From Paragordius varius (taxonomy: Eukaryota; Nematomorpha), in NCBI GenBank assembly GCA_964247055.1, contig OZ176053.1:11470001-11534000 (forward strand): a stretch of DNA of 64,000 nt, in the 5' to 3' direction. Positions within the stretch are counted from its first letter, which is position 1. Each line of letters begins with the position of its first letter. The position numbers and the translations under genes are program-made. This document shows positions 63,480 to 64,000 of the stretch, piece by piece. Below the pieces are notes generated by a model. The model was not told where the DNA came from, did not search any database, and saw only the letters and a program-made list of their open reading frames with translations.

Positions 63480-64000
63480 CGTTAAACTAAGAGGAGACGT
63501 CAGAGAAAAGTAGGCAGACGATTAATAACTTCTCCATCTAACATTAAACGACAAGCAACAAGAAAGTACCAAAAACTAGCGTCTTATTTTTATAAATAAT
63601 CAGGTCGAAATTTTTGCCGGAAAAAAACTTTTGTGGTACGCATTGACATTAGGTGAAAAAGAATGTTAAGTTATCGTTTGCGGGCAGAAAGATATGAACG
63701 TGCTCTCTGATTTACACATGTGAAACATGGTTTCGAAATTTAAGTTGTGTGATTTTATGTAAAGATGGGCGCTCTAGATTACACAGACGCTAAAGTGCAA
63801 GAGTTAAAGACAAACTGAAACAAAAAAATAATTGGCAGAATCAGTGCATTTATAATATAAGCAAACAACTGATAGATGTCTACGAATGGGAATAACCAAT
63901 AAACTCTTTAAAAGAGTGAATGTCAAAAAATGGCAAAGTGGCTTGTGAAATCCTGCTTCAACACAAAAGGAAATCATTTTTGCATGGGATCGGGACGGGT
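63480..64000. other. GC-raised segment at the window edge, possibly a decayed mobile element
   Basis: Base composition changes from about 63480: GC is visibly higher than in the preceding 500 bp, with CG dinucleotides (GTCAGAGAAAAGTAGGCAGA, GGGATCGGGACGGGT). One forward frame has coding-like stretches (for example F-K-R-V-N-V-K-K-W-Q-S-G-L) but is not intact. I cannot name a family. Confidence 0.3.

Noticed and set aside
1-64000. CRISPR array, bacterial operon or riboswitch
   Set aside because: All gene evidence is spliced eukaryotic; the tandem repeats seen have no spacer structure.

Overview
The window is very AT-rich (about three quarters A+T by eye) eukaryotic DNA. It has spliced genes, long repeat-filled introns and many small inverted-repeat transposons. 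The recognisable genes (a Yippee-like protein, YKT6, Integrator subunit 15 and importin beta-1) point to an animal. An unusual clue is a set of ultra-short introns of 23, 25, 25 and 28 nt lying among introns of 70 nt to about 2.4 kb. Introns near 26 nt are described in dicyemid mesozoans, so a derived or parasitic animal lineage (dicyemid, orthonectid or myxozoan) is a reasonable guess, but the sequence does not settle it.

Layout. 1-7963: no gene seen; AT-rich DNA with two TA-flanked MITEs. 7964-13292 (+): complete four-exon YPEL gene. 13293-18994: gene-poor, with a LINE-like fragment and a 539-bp TIR element. 18995-19606 (-): intronless YKT6. 19670-25252 (+): nine-exon INTS15, head-to-head with YKT6 across only 63 bp. 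25710-40998 (-): importin beta-1 (KPNB1) in 23 exons whose reading phases all close to 928 codons plus stop; it converges on INTS15. 41287-44530: two oppositely oriented copies of a Harbinger-like element, one nested in another transposon. Between them lies a GC-raised island that may hold a small cysteine-rich secreted-protein gene. 46526 to about 62934 (+): a series of small exons, many with matching splice phases, encoding a secreted or surface glycoprotein that I do not recognise. 60562-62577: a two-kilobase repeat with a tandem core of about 160-bp monomers. 63480-64000: GC-raised DNA that may be a decayed mobile element.

How the genes relate. YKT6 (vesicle fusion), INTS15 (Integrator, snRNA and nascent RNA processing) and KPNB1 (nuclear import) are unrelated housekeeping genes. 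Their close packing (63 bp divergent, 457 bp convergent) contrasts with the sparse flanks. Introns of INTS15 and KPNB1 have taken up several MITE families. The unidentified glycoprotein gene and the cysteine-rich island are the best candidates for undescribed biology.
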